A DNA stretch of 64,000 nt from Elioraea sp. Yellowstone. Its GTDB lineage: Bacteria; Pseudomonadota; Alphaproteobacteria; Acetobacterales; Acetobacteraceae. This document shows, in pieces, positions 1 through 12,019 of the stretch. The position numbers were made by a program, and so were the translations under genes. Position 1 is the stretch's first letter, and each line of letters starts with the position of its first letter. Where the stretch lies: contig NZ_VIKA01000001.1 of NCBI RefSeq assembly GCF_006704265.1, positions 1 to 64,000 of the forward strand, read 5' to 3'. The notes under the pieces are model-generated. The model worked only from the letters and a program-made list of their open reading frames with translations. It was not told the origin of the DNA and ran no database searches.

Positions 1-1761
1 GTCGCCCGCCGCCGCCACGCGCGAGAGCTCCGCGACGGCGCGCTCGCGCCGCGCCTTCTCGCGCCAGCTGCGCGCCGCTGGTGCGGCGAGATCGCCGAGC
101 ACCCGCCCGAGCGCAGGCATGGCCTCGCCGCGGTGCATCCGTTGCAGCGCCGCATAGACCGCGATCGTCGCGACCGCGGCGTCGGCGGGACTGGCCGCCT
201 CGCCCACCGCGGCGAGTTCGCTGTCGAGCCGACCATCCACCTGCACCGCGATGAAGGCGGCGATGTGCCGGTCGAAGGGCAGGATCCCGGCCGGCAGGCT
301 GCCCGCCGCGGCCTCGAGCGCACGCAGGAGTGCCGGCAGCGTCGAGACATGGCGCTGGCCGAGCAGCGGCGAGAGGCAGGGCAGGGCCGGGTTCAACTGG
401 TAGAGCAGCCGCTCCGTGCCCGCCCCCATCGCCGTCGAGCGGCGGATCAGCCGGTACTGGCGCGCCTTCCGCTCGAGCGCGACCGGATCGGCATGGCGGT
501 CGCCGCAGGCGGCCGCCCAGCGGGCGATCGCCAAGCTGTCCACCAGGTCCTCGAGCGCTCCGACATCGAGCGCATGCGGTCCGGGCCCCAGAGCGGCCTC
601 CGCCAGCACCGGTCCGAGCGCGTCCGGCATCAGCGCGGCACCACGCCAGAACAGCGGCGCGCGTGGATCGATCAGCGCGATCGTGCGGCAGAGCATGGTA
701 TCGAGCACCAAGGGATCGACCGCGCTCGCGTCGTCCTCGGTCGCCTCGCGCAGCCGGGCGGCGAGCTGCCCATCGCCCAGCGCGCGCTCGGTCCAGACCG
801 CGATCGCGCCGGTGCGCGCGGCCGCGATGCCCTCGTTCCAGTGCGTGCCAAGCGTGGCGGCCAGGCTGCGGGTGTCGCGCGGCTGGGCCGGGCCGATCGC
901 CAGCGGTCGCGTCGCCTTGCGGATCGGCCGCGCGCTGATGGAACGGGCACGCGCGGAGCCCGGCCAGCCGGCGAGCTCGCCGGGACCCGGGCGATGGTCG
1001 GGATCCTCGGCGAGCAGGCCGCGCACCAGGGTGACAAGCCCGCCCGGCAGGCGATGTTCGCCCAGCACCGCGATCAGGCTGCCGCGCTCGAGCTTCGCCC
1101 GTGTCGCTGCGGCGTCATCGAGCCCGGCCATAGGCCACTGTCCCGTGGCAAGAGCGACGAGCGTCACCCCCAGCGCATAGAGATCGTCCGCGATCGTGCC
1201 CTCGCCGCGCCCGGCCGGCAGACAGAGGGCGGAGGGGGCCGGCTCCACCACCGCGGGCTGGGCGAAGCCGGCCGGCAGGGCGAACCCCTCCCCCAGCATG
1301 GCCGGTCCGCCGGCGGGCGGGCGGAACAGGTTGTCCGGCCGGATCCCGCGATGGGGGATGCCGAGATCGGCGAGCGCCAGCAGCACCAGCCCGACCGGGC
1401 GGACGATGTTCTGGATCAGGTCGCCCTCGCGCAGCGGCGCGCGCTTCTCGCCGCGTGGCAGGAGCGCCGGGCCGGGCGGCTGGGGATACACGATCAGGCG
1501 CGCCTCGCGCCCCTCCCACGGCACCACGTCGTGGGCGAGCGGGCGCATCAGATGGGGGATGTCCTCCTCCATCGTGAGGCGCTCGATCGCGCGCAGGCGC
1601 GCCGGATGATGGGTGCGGCAGACCACGGCCAAGCCGGGCGGCGCGGCGGCCGCGAGCGGCCGGGCGGCGAAGGCCGGGAGCCCACCGCCGATCACGCCCC
1701 GGACGGGGCTCAGCGGATCGACGACGTGATCGCCGATCCGCGTCTGCCCTCCGCTCGCCAT
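1..1761 (-). CDS. Protein kinase-fold protein, probable pseudokinase (C-terminus beyond window)
   Basis: The frame is open from an ATG at 1761 to the window edge (587 codons, no stop), so the C-terminus is missing. GGAGGG five bases upstream fixes this start over the in-frame ATG at 1773. Residues about 40-265 keep the outline of a Ser/Thr kinase C-lobe: a catalytic-loop equivalent HRGIRPDN (137-144), a DLYALG motif (193-198) matching subdomain IX, and LLAEDPDHRP (249-258) matching subdomain XI. The key catalytic residues are altered: HRD is HRG, the DFG position reads GEG (157-159), and no VAIK-type lysine is evident near GLAVVCRT (43-50). The remaining about 320 residues are Ala/Leu/Arg-rich and match no domain I recognise. 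It lies 67 bp downstream of purA on the same strand. Pseudokinase status is inferred from these motifs; partners and function are unknown. Confidence 0.75.
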   Translation of the reverse strand, partial: MASGGQTRIGDHVVDPLSPVRGVIGGGLPAFAARPLAAAAPPGLAVVCRTHHPARLRAIERLTMEEDIPHLMRPLAHDVVPWEGREARLIVYPQPPGPALLPRGEKRAPLREGDLIQNIVRPVGLVLLALADLGIPHRGIRPDNLFRPPAGGPAMLGEGFALPAGFAQPAVVEPAPSALCLPAGRGEGTIADDLYALGVTLVALATGQWPMAGLDDAAATRAKLERGSLIAVLGEHRLPGGLVTLVRGLLAEDPDHRPGPGELAGWPGSARARSISARPIRKATRPLAIGPAQPRDTRSLAATLGTHWNEGIAAARTGAIAVWTERALGDGQLAARLREATEDDASAVDPLVLDTMLCRTIALIDPRAPLFWRGAALMPDALGPVLAEAALGPGPHALDVGALEDLVDSLAIARWAAACGDRHADPVALERKARQYRLIRRSTAMGAGTERLLYQLNPALPCLSPLLGQRHVSTLPALLRALEAAAGSLPAGILPFDRHIAAFIAVQVDGRLDSELAAVGEAASPADAAVATIAVYAALQRMHRGEAMPALGRVLGDLAAPAARSWREKARRERAVAELSRVAAAGD

Positions 1762-1828
1762 GTCGCCCTCCATCCGCGCCGGCCCACACACTGGCGCATG
1801 AGGGGTTGAGAGGCGGTTAAGTCCCGAT

Positions 1829-3118
<1,290 letters not shown>

Positions 3119-3122
3119 CAGC

Positions 3123-4262
3123 TCAACCTTCCAGAGGGATCGCCTCGCCGTCCCGGGCGAGATGGGTGCAGCCGAGCCGGCGCGCCTCGGCGAGCGGATC
3201 GTCCACCGCGGCGAGCGCGGCAACGGTGGCGAAGCCCGCCTCGCGCAGCCGCGCCGCCTGGCGGGCCGGCGTGCCGGCGGGCACGAAGACGCGCGGCCGG
3301 GGCGGGCGCGGTCGGGCCACGGTGAGGGCGGCATCCGGGTAGAGGGTGACCCCGGTGGCGTACTCCTCGCCGGCGCGATAGCCGCCGCCGCGACCGAGCT
3401 CGTCGGCGAGCGAGGCGGAGAAGATCGTGAAGGCGACGCCGCGGTGGTAGCGCAGACCGCGGAACTCCAGGGGATCCGCCGTAAGCCGGATCGCCGGGTC
3501 GCGCGCGCGCACCGCCGCCACGGTCGCCGCGAGCCGGCAGGCCAAGTCGCGCGCGGGTGGCGGCAGCGTGGCGGCGGCGAGCGCCTCGAGAGCGCGGTCG
3601 GCCGCCCCCGCGGCGTGCAGGAGCTCGTCCAGCGTGTCCGCGATCGGTCCGGCCAGCGCCGCCACCTCGGCCGCATCCTTGCGGTCGAGGGCGTGGCGCA
3701 GGCTGGCCTCGCGCTCGGGCGGCAGGGCGAGGGGGGCGAGCAGCTCGTCCGCGAGCGTCGGCAGCGTCAGGTCGAAGCTCACCCCCGGCACGCCGAGCGC
3801 GGCGAGCGCCTCGGCTGCGACCGCGATCACCTCGGCATCCGCCTCGGCGCAGTCGGCGCCGATCAGCTCGATCCCCGCCTGGGCGAACTGGCGTGCCGCG
3901 CGCAGCTCGGAGCCGCGCACGCGCAGCACCTGGCCCGCGTAGGAGAGGCGCAGCGGCCGCGGCGACCGGCCGAGCCGCACCGCGGCGATGCGCGCCACCT
4001 GAGGCGTGATGTCGGCGCGCAGCCCCATCATGCGCTGGCTCACCGGGTCCATCAGCCGGAAGGTGACCTCGGCGGTCGCGGCACCCATGCCGCCCAGCAG
4101 CCCCTCCTCGAACTCGAGCAGCGGCGGCTTGACCCGCTCGTAGCCGTGTGCGGCGAACACCGCGCCCATGGCCTCGATGGCGGCGGCCTCGGTCTCGGCC
4201 TCGGGCGGCAGGAGGTCGCGCAGGCCCGGCGGCAGCAGCGCGATGGCGGCGGGTTCGGTCAT
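3123..4262 (-). CDS. hisZ: ATP phosphoribosyltransferase regulatory subunit
   Basis: A 379-residue paralogue of histidyl-tRNA synthetase that has no tRNA-charging role. It pairs with the short form of HisG to make the first enzyme of histidine synthesis and to carry feedback control. The N-terminal segment [15 protein letters not shown] and the class II synthetase-like stretch [23 protein letters not shown] (cited by its first and last residues, about 80-102) support this. The ATG at 4262 starts the conserved N-terminus and is preceded by a purine-rich stretch. The matching hisG is not in the window. The 225 bp between this gene and emrB (4263-4487) show no gene. Confidence 0.93.
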   Translation of the reverse strand: MTEPAAIALLPPGLRDLLPPEAETEAAAIEAMGAVFAAHGYERVKPPLLEFEEGLLGGMGAATAEVTFRLMDPVSQRMMGLRADITPQVARIAAVRLGRSPRPLRLSYAGQVLRVRGSELRAARQFAQAGIELIGADCAEADAEVIAVAAEALAALGVPGVSFDLTLPTLADELLAPLALPPEREASLRHALDRKDAAEVAALAGPIADTLDELLHAAGAADRALEALAAATLPPPARDLACRLAATVAAVRARDPAIRLTADPLEFRGLRYHRGVAFTIFSASLADELGRGGGYRAGEEYATGVTLYPDAALTVARPRPPRPRVFVPAGTPARQAARLREAGFATVAALAAVDDPLAEARRLGCTHLARDGEAIPLEG

Positions 4263-4487
4263 CGGCGCCGCCTCTAGCAGGGTTTGGCGCCGCTGGTGAG
4301 GGGGCAGGCTGCGGCGGCGCTGGTGCTCGTCGTGCATCCGCGGCGGCACGGGCTGGCGGTCAAGCTGATCCGGCGCCCTCAGGTGGTCGTGATCGGCGGG
4401 TCCTGCACCGCGGCCTCCCACACGCCCGCCCTCTGGGCGATGACGCAGGCTCCGATCGCCGCAGCGGCCGCACCGGCCAGCGGTGCG

Positions 4488-6002
4488 TCAGGCCGGCGCC
4501 GGGGTGCGCGGGGCCGGCCGGCGGAGCAGCAGGGTGCACGGCATGGCGAGGAGCGCGAGCCAGGCGAGCCGGCTGAAGTCGTGCATGTAGGCGATCGCGC
4601 GCGCCTCGCGGAACACCATCTCGGCCAGCGCGAGCCGGCCGGCCGGCGTCTCGAGGCTCCAGAGTTCGGCCACGCCCGGCATCCTGAGCGCCGGGTTGAA
4701 GGCCGTGACGTGCCGCATCAACCCGGCATGGATCGCCTGCGTGTCGCGCACCAGCAGGAAGATCACCACGGCGATGCCGATCGAGGCGCCGAGATTGCGC
4801 ATCAGGCTGTAGATCGCCGTTCCCTGGTTGCGCAGCTCCGGCGGCAGCGTCGAGAAGGTCATGGTCGTCAGCGGCACGAACAGGAAGCCGAGACCGAAGC
4901 CCTGGACCATCCCCGTGCGGATCAGTGCCGCCTGCGATACCTGGGGCGTGAAGCCCGACATCTCCCAGAGCGAGACCGCGGCGCAGCCGAAGCCGAAGGA
5001 GAGCAGCAGCCGCGGATCGATGCGCGTGATCAGCCGCCCGACCAGAAGCATCGCCGCCATCGTGCCGAGGCCGCGCGGCGAGGTGATCAGCCCCGCCGCG
5101 AGCACGGGGTAGCCGAGCATGGTCTGCAGGAAGGGCGAGAGCAGGGCGACGGTCGCGAGCAGCAGGATGCCGACGACGAAGATGAAGCAGATGCCGACGG
5201 CGAAGTTCCTGTCCCGGAACAGGCGCGGGTCGATGAACGGACGCCTCGCCGTCGCGGTGTGCACAACGAACAGGTAGAGACCGAGCGCGGCCGCCGCGGC
5301 GAGACCGATGATCAGGGAGGAGTCGAACCAGTCCAGCCGCTCGCCGCGGTCGAGCATGAGTTGGAACGCGCCGACGGCGAGCGCGAGCGTCGCGAAGCCG
5401 AACCAGTCGAATCCGACCCGCACCGGTGCGGCGCGCGGCATCATGATCGAAAGCCCGATGAAGGCGACGATGCCGACCGGCACATTGATGGTGAACACCC
5501 AGCGCCAGTGCAGGTACTCGGTCAGGACGCCCCCGAGCGTCGGCCCGAGCACCGGCCCCACCATCACGCCGACACCGAACAGCGCCATCGCCTGGCCGTG
5601 CTGCTCGCGCGGATAGGTGTCGAGCATGGTCGCCTGCGCGAGCGGCACGAGAGGCGCGCCGAAGGCGCCCTGCATCAGCCGGAACACCACCATCTGCTCG
5701 ATCGAGACGGCCATGCCCGAGAGCATGGAGGCGGTGGTGAAGCCGATGATCGTGACCATGTAGACGGTGCGCCGGCCGAACCGGTTGGCGAACCAGCCGC
5801 TGAGCGGGGTCGAGATCGCGGCGGCGACGATGTAGGAGGTCAGCACCCAGTTGACCTCCTCGAGCGTCGCCGAGAGCGAGCCCATCATGTAGGGCAGCGC
5901 GATCGTCGCCATGGTCGTGTCGAGGATCTGCATGATCACGCCGAGCATCACGCAGAGGGACAGGACCCCGCGCCGCCGCCGCTCCAGCGCCGCCTGCGTC
6001 AT
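4488..6002 (-). CDS. emrB: EmrB/QacA-type DHA2 major facilitator multidrug exporter
   Basis: A 504-residue inner-membrane proton antiporter with about 14 hydrophobic segments, the usual DHA2 layout. Family motifs include LDTTMATIALP in helix 1 (the motif D1 region), NWVLTSYIVAAAI in helix 2, GWFANRFGRRTVY (motif A loop) and GPVLGPTLGGVL (motif C of antiporters). It follows emrA by 99 bp on the same strand. With a periplasmic adaptor (EmrA) and an outer-membrane channel it should move hydrophobic drugs or uncouplers out of the cell. No TolC-like gene is present here, so the channel must be encoded elsewhere. The substrate cannot be told from sequence. Confidence 0.9.
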   Translation of the reverse strand: MTQAALERRRRGVLSLCVMLGVIMQILDTTMATIALPYMMGSLSATLEEVNWVLTSYIVAAAISTPLSGWFANRFGRRTVYMVTIIGFTTASMLSGMAVSIEQMVVFRLMQGAFGAPLVPLAQATMLDTYPREQHGQAMALFGVGVMVGPVLGPTLGGVLTEYLHWRWVFTINVPVGIVAFIGLSIMMPRAAPVRVGFDWFGFATLALAVGAFQLMLDRGERLDWFDSSLIIGLAAAAALGLYLFVVHTATARRPFIDPRLFRDRNFAVGICFIFVVGILLLATVALLSPFLQTMLGYPVLAAGLITSPRGLGTMAAMLLVGRLITRIDPRLLLSFGFGCAAVSLWEMSGFTPQVSQAALIRTGMVQGFGLGFLFVPLTTMTFSTLPPELRNQGTAIYSLMRNLGASIGIAVVIFLLVRDTQAIHAGLMRHVTAFNPALRMPGVAELWSLETPAGRLALAEMVFREARAIAYMHDFSRLAWLALLAMPCTLLLRRPAPRTPAPA

Positions 6003-6101
6003 CGCCGGCCGGGCAGGCCGCCCGCTTCGGGAAGCGGCCGTGATCGCGACGCGGCGCGCAAGGCGTGTCCGGAGCGGCTGCCGCCCATCCGGGGACGGCT
6101 C

Positions 6102-7286
6102 CTAGAGCCCGGCCCAGCGCCGCAGATCGGCGAGCAGGCCACCGAGGCTGCGCCGCCGGCCGGTGTCGATCTCGACCGTCGCGCTCATCCCCGCGCGCAA
6201 GGCCGGCGCATCCTCCGGCAGGTCGAGCGCGAGCCGGACGGGGATGCGCTGCACCACCTTGACCCAGTTGCCGGAGGCGTTCTGCGGCGGCAGTACCGCG
6301 AACTCCGCCCCCGCGGCGGGTGCGATGCTGGCCACGCGGCCGCGGAACACCCGGCCGGGATAGGCGTCGACGCGGATCGTCGCCGGATCGCCGACCTTGA
6401 CGTGGGTGAGGTCGGTCTCCTTCGGATTGGCCTCGACCCAGACAGGTCGCGTGGCGACCAGCGCGAAGGCTGCCCGCCCGGCGGGCAGGTAGGCCCCGAG
6501 CGGCAGATGATCCAGGTTCGTCACGACCCCGGCGAGCGGGGCATGCACGCGCGTGCGCCGCAGATCGCGCTCGGCGCGATCGACGGAAGCGCGCGCCTCC
6601 TGGAAGCGCGCATGCGTCTCGGGAGCCGCGTCCGGCGTGCCGCCGAGGGCGGCGAGTGTCGCCTCGGCCTGGCGCTCGGTGATGACCAGGCGGGCGCGCG
6701 CCGCGTCGAGGTCGCGGCGGGCCTGATCGAACGCCGCCTGGGCGGCGACCCCGCGCGCGGCGAGGTCCTGCTGGCGGCGGAACTGGGCCTGGTGGAAGGC
6801 GAGGTCGGTGCGCGCCTGGTCGAGCTCGGCGAGCTTCTCGCGATAGGTCGCCCGGAGCGTGGTGAGCTCGTTGCGCACCCCCTCGAGCCGGGCGAGTGCC
6901 GCGGCGAGCGCGATCCGGTAGGGCTCGTCGTCGAGCCGGAACAGGATCTGTCCGCGCTCGACCCGCTGGTTCTCCTCCACCATCACCTCGGCGACGAAGC
7001 CCGCGACGTCGGTCGTGATCTCGATCTTGTCCGCGCGCACATAGGCGTTGTCGGTCGAGACGTAGCGGCCACCGGCGAGATAGAGCGCGAGTGCCAGCCC
7101 GAGCAGGGCAAGCGGCCCGAGGGCGAGCAGCAACGCGCGGCGGCGCCGGCGCTCGGCAACGGTCGGGCGTGGCGGCGGGGCAGCCTCGCGCGAAGGCGCC
7201 TCGGCCTCGCGCAGCCGCGCCACCGTCTGGTCGGTGCGCGCCTCCGCCTCCTCGGGCAGCCGGCCGCGTGCGCGGGCGTCAGCCAT
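6102..7286 (-). CDS. emrA: HlyD/EmrA-family membrane fusion protein
   Basis: A 394-residue periplasmic adaptor. A charged cytoplasmic N-terminus of about 50 residues leads to a single membrane anchor ([22 protein letters not shown]). The biotinyl-lipoyl-like half motif [18 protein letters not shown] follows, then long alanine/arginine-rich coiled-coil helices (about 130-240), and a closing barrel with [12 protein letters not shown] and [13 protein letters not shown]. This is the classic layout of EmrA proteins that join an EmrB pump to an outer-membrane channel. The start overlaps the end of the MarR gene by 8 bp, which indicates a single transcript marR-emrA-emrB. Confidence 0.9.
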   Translation of the reverse strand: MADARARGRLPEEAEARTDQTVARLREAEAPSREAAPPPRPTVAERRRRRALLLALGPLALLGLALALYLAGGRYVSTDNAYVRADKIEITTDVAGFVAEVMVEENQRVERGQILFRLDDEPYRIALAAALARLEGVRNELTTLRATYREKLAELDQARTDLAFHQAQFRRQQDLAARGVAAQAAFDQARRDLDAARARLVITERQAEATLAALGGTPDAAPETHARFQEARASVDRAERDLRRTRVHAPLAGVVTNLDHLPLGAYLPAGRAAFALVATRPVWVEANPKETDLTHVKVGDPATIRVDAYPGRVFRGRVASIAPAAGAEFAVLPPQNASGNWVKVVQRIPVRLALDLPEDAPALRAGMSATVEIDTGRRRSLGGLLADLRRWAGL

Positions 7287-7782
7287 GATGTGCGAGCCGC
7301 TCGCCGTTGGAGCCCGAAGCGGCGGCGATCAGGTTCTCCTTCATGGTCGTCAGGATGCGGATGAGCTGCTCGCGCTCGGCCTCGGGCACACCGGCGAGCG
7401 CCTCCGCGCGCGTCGCCGCGCCGATCGCGCGCATCCGGTCCAGCACCGGGTGCGCCTTCGGGCGCAGGAACAGCAGCCAGACGCGCCGGTCCTTCGGATG
7501 CGGCCGGCGCTCGACCAGGCCGGCCGCCTGCAGCCGGTCGAGGATGCGCCCCAGGGAGATGGGTTCGAGCTCCAGGATCTCGGCGAGCCCGCCCTGGTGG
7601 ATGCCCTCGTTGCGCGCGAGATGCGCCAGCACCTGCCACTGGGCCCGCGTCAGGCCGAGCTCGCGCGCATTCTGATCGAAGCGCTTGCGCAGCAGCCTCG
7701 CGACGTCGTGCAGCAGGAAGCCGAGGGTGCGTTCGGGGGCGTCCACCTGTGCCGTCCCGTGCGGGGGCGGGACAATAAGCAC
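7279..7782 (-). CDS. MarR-family regulator of the efflux operon
   Basis: A 167-residue winged-helix repressor. The core is [19 protein letters not shown] (helix entry), [16 protein letters not shown] (recognition helix) and the wing [15 protein letters not shown], all typical of MarR/EmrR proteins. It is first in the operon with emrA and emrB and is expected to repress it until a phenolic or drug-like ligand binds. The start is uncertain: GTG 7782 gives the longest form, but a plausible promoter puts transcription close to that codon. GTG 7746 would still give an intact domain. No good ribosome site precedes either. Confidence 0.88.
   Translation of the reverse strand: MLIVPPPHGTAQVDAPERTLGFLLHDVARLLRKRFDQNARELGLTRAQWQVLAHLARNEGIHQGGLAEILELEPISLGRILDRLQAAGLVERRPHPKDRRVWLLFLRPKAHPVLDRMRAIGAATRAEALAGVPEAEREQLIRILTTMKENLIAAASGSNGERLAHHG
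7754..7773. promoter_or_regulatory. Inverted repeat, candidate MarR operator
   Basis: GTCCCG (7754-7759) and CGGGAC (7768-7773) form a perfect 6-bp inverted repeat with an 8-base spacer. It lies just downstream of the predicted marR transcription start, a usual position for autorepression. GC-rich DNA yields such repeats by chance, so this is tentative. Confidence 0.3.
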
Positions 7783-7786
7783 GGCT

Positions 7787-7814
7787 ATGATAGATGCGAT
7801 CAGGGACTTGTCGA
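7787..7814 (-). promoter_or_regulatory. Candidate promoter for the marR-emrAB operon
   Basis: On the minus strand, TCGACA (7809-7814; one mismatch to TTGACA) stands 16 bases before TATCAT (7787-7792; two mismatches to TATAAT). Transcription would begin near 7780, almost at the GTG 7782 start, so the message would be leaderless or the real start lies downstream. Prediction by eye only. Confidence 0.4.
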
Positions 7815-7887
7815 GACCCCGACCGGCCGCTTGCGCCGGCGCGGCCGGCGGGCCAGAACGGCGCCGCTCTCACGGAGGGACCGGCCG

Positions 7888-8541
7888 ATGACCGATGTGC
7901 TGATCGCGCCCTCGATCCTCGCCGCCGACTTCGCGCGGCTCGGCGAGGAGGTGCGCGCGGTCGACGCGGCCGGCGCGGACTGGATCCATCTCGACGTGAT
8001 GGACGGGCATTTCGTGCCGAACATCAGCTTCGGCCCTGCGGTGGTGAAGGCACTCCGGGCGCATTCGGCGAAGTGCTTCGATGTGCATCTGATGATCGAA
8101 CCGGTCGATCCGTATCTCGAGGCCTTCGCCTGGGCGGGCGCTGACCGGATCATCGTGCATGTCGAGGCCACGAGGCATCTCGACCGCACGCTCCAGGCGA
8201 TCGCGGGACTGGGCAAGAAGGCGGGGGTGTCGCTCAACCCGGCGACTCCCGCCTGCATGGTCGCGCATGTGCTCGATCGGGTCGATCTCGTGCTGGCGAT
8301 GACGGTGAACCCGGGCTTCGGCGGCCAGCGCTTCCTGCCTTCCCAGCTTGCGAAGATCCGCGAGCTCCGGCGCATGATCGGCGACCGGCCGATCCGCATC
8401 GAGGTGGACGGCGGCATCACGCCCGAAACCGCACCGGCCGTGATCGAGGCCGGTGCCTCCGTGCTGGTCGCGGGCTCGGCGGTGTTCGGTGCGGCGGACT
8501 ACGCCGCGGCGATCGCCGCGCTGCGCCCCGTCACGCCGTAG
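7888..8541 (+). CDS. rpe: Ribulose-phosphate 3-epimerase
   Basis: A 217-residue TIM-barrel metalloenzyme that interconverts ribulose 5-phosphate and xylulose 5-phosphate in the pentose phosphate and Calvin pathways. Signature runs are [32 protein letters not shown] (metal and catalytic Asp with His), [15 protein letters not shown] (phosphate loop) and EVDGGI with the second catalytic Asp. GGAGGG at 7875-7880 sets the ATG at 7888. Its last 11 bp overlap the end of the convergent gph gene. Pairing with a phosphoglycolate phosphatase resembles cbb neighbourhoods, but no RuBisCO gene is present. Confidence 0.96.
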   Translation: MTDVLIAPSILAADFARLGEEVRAVDAAGADWIHLDVMDGHFVPNISFGPAVVKALRAHSAKCFDVHLMIEPVDPYLEAFAWAGADRIIVHVEATRHLDRTLQAIAGLGKKAGVSLNPATPACMVAHVLDRVDLVLAMTVNPGFGGQRFLPSQLAKIRELRRMIGDRPIRIEVDGGITPETAPAVIEAGASVLVAGSAVFGAADYAAAIAALRPVTP

Positions 8542-9196
8542 CCGGCGCGGCGAGCAGGCGCCCGCAGAGCACGGGCACCTCCCCGGGGTGCACCGCGACC
8601 GCGGCGGCGCCTTCGGCCATCGCGGCGGTGCCGTAGCCCCAGGCGGCGAAGATGCAGGGGATGCCGGCGCCGACGGCCGCGACCACGTCGTTGCGGTGGT
8701 CGCCGATCATCACCGCGCGCGCGGCCTCGCCCCCTGCGGCTTCGAGGGTCGCGCGCAGATGCGCCGGATCGGGCTTGCGGACGGGGAAGGTGTCGCCCGC
8801 GCCGATCGCGGCGAAGCGGTCGGCAAGCCCGATCGCGGCGAGCAGGGCCCGCGTCGCGCCTTCGGGCTTGTTGGTGCAGATCGCGAGCCGCCAGCCGGAG
8901 GCGGCGAGCGCATCGAGAGCGGCCGGGATGCCGGGGAAGGGGGCGGTCTCGACGGCCGCGTTGGCGGCGTAGTCGGCGAGGAATGCCTGGTATGCCATCT
9001 CGTCGAAGGCCCGGCCGCGCGCCACCAATGCCCGCTCGACCAGGGCACGCACGCCGTCGCCGATCATGCCGACGATCTCGGCGCGGGCATAGCGGCGCAG
9101 CCCGAGCCTGGCCGCCATGCGGTCGGCCGCGGCATGGATGTCGGGCGCGCTGTCCACCAGCGTGCCGTCGAGGTCGAACAGGGCTGTCGGAGGCAT
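8531..9196 (-). CDS. gph: Phosphoglycolate phosphatase, HAD superfamily
   Basis: A 221-residue hydrolase expected to remove phosphate from 2-phosphoglycolate. HAD motif I is [16 protein letters not shown] (nucleophile Asp near residue 8), motif II is the CTNKPEG threonine region, the lysine lies in VRKPDPAHL, and motif IV is [12 protein letters not shown]. These are the Gph-type forms. The start at 9196 places motif I at the N-terminus, as in the family; the longer open frame upstream crosses the regulatory region of the SUF operon. It ends convergently with rpe, with an 11-bp overlap. Confidence 0.9.
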   Translation of the reverse strand: MPPTALFDLDGTLVDSAPDIHAAADRMAARLGLRRYARAEIVGMIGDGVRALVERALVARGRAFDEMAYQAFLADYAANAAVETAPFPGIPAALDALAASGWRLAICTNKPEGATRALLAAIGLADRFAAIGAGDTFPVRKPDPAHLRATLEAAGGEAARAVMIGDHRNDVVAAVGAGIPCIFAAWGYGTAAMAEGAAAVAVHPGEVPVLCGRLLAAPATA

Positions 9197-9249
9197 CCGC
9201 CGTGCTGTACGGAAGCGCCGCGCCGCGCGCAACTCCCAGCCCTCCCGCC

Positions 9250-9306
9250 TTGACATCCGCGACTCGTGGGCGCATCTCGCAATCAGGACCGGAGGCGTCC
9301 TGATTG
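9250..9306 (+). promoter_or_regulatory. SUF operon promoter and palindromic operator
   Basis: A perfect -35 hexamer TTGACA lies at 9250-9255; the best -10 by spacing (CATCTC, 9273-9278, spacer 17) is weak. Immediately after it, 9280-9306 is a 10-bp perfect inverted repeat (CAATCAGGAC, 7-base spacer, GTCCTGATTG). It ends 13 bases before the regulator start codon. Its position over the presumed transcription start suggests an autoregulatory site for the Rrf2 protein, matching how IscR/SufR-type regulators control their own operons. Its sequence cannot be matched to a known box from here. Confidence 0.65.
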
Positions 9307-9319
9307 TGCGGAGAACGCC

Positions 9320-9772
9320 GTGTTCAGGCTGTCCAAGCTCAGCGACTACGCCGTGGTGCTGCTCAGCGAGCTCGGCCGCGCCAACGAGGGCGCGGTGCGC
9401 AACGCCTCGGGCCTCGCGGCCGCCACCGGCATCGCCGAACCCACCGTCGCCAAGGTGCTCAAGCTGCTGGCCGGCGGGGGCTTGGTCACCAGCCAGCGCG
9501 GCGCGCATGGCGGCTATCGCCTGGCGCGGCCACTGGCGGCGATCCCCATCGCCGACGTGATCGCCGCGATCGAGGGGCCGATCGCGCTCACCGCCTGCGT
9601 TGACGGACACGTCGGCGCCTGCGAGGTCGAGTGCTCCTGTCCGGTGCGCGGACGGTGGGACCCGGTGAACGCCGCGATCCGCCACGCGCTCTCCGAGATC
9701 ACGCTCGCCGACATGGCCTGCCCGGCCTGGACGCTGACCGGGGCGGCGCGCCTCGCCGAGCCGGTCGTTTGA
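9320..9772 (+). CDS. Rrf2-family iron-sulfur cluster regulator of the SUF operon
   Basis: A 150-residue winged-helix regulator. The start [12 protein letters not shown] is the Rrf2 first helix, [20 protein letters not shown] holds the recognition helix, and [12 protein letters not shown] is the wing. The cysteines in [20 protein letters not shown] (three or four of them about 90-107) are the likely cluster ligands, as in IscR. The GTG at 9320 is chosen because GGAGAA precedes it and the Rrf2 domain starts there; the longer frame includes the palindrome. It heads the operon 19 bp before sufB. It likely represses or activates suf genes according to cluster supply. Confidence 0.93.
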   Translation: MFRLSKLSDYAVVLLSELGRANEGAVRNASGLAAATGIAEPTVAKVLKLLAGGGLVTSQRGAHGGYRLARPLAAIPIADVIAAIEGPIALTACVDGHVGACEVECSCPVRGRWDPVNAAIRHALSEITLADMACPAWTLTGAARLAEPVV

Positions 9773-9791
9773 CACAGAGGGAATACGAACC

Positions 9792-11249
<1,458 letters not shown>

Positions 11250-11265
11250 GGACGGGATACGAGCG

Positions 11266-12012
<747 letters not shown>

Positions 12013-12019
12013 GGCGCCG

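Noticed and set aside
133-1809. Long plus-strand open frame opposite the kinase-like gene
   Set aside because: It is a GC-driven shadow rich in Arg, Gly and Ala with no family motif. The minus-strand frame starts at a good ribosome site and carries kinase-fold motifs.
4284-7364. Plus-strand open frame of over 1,000 codons opposite emrB and emrA
   Set aside because: It has low-complexity His/Arg/Glu composition and no domain. The minus strand holds two clear efflux proteins.
7835-7849. GCCGGC-GCG-GCCGGC repeat upstream of rpe
   Set aside because: Such GC-only repeats are expected by chance in this genome, and no promoter elements align with it.
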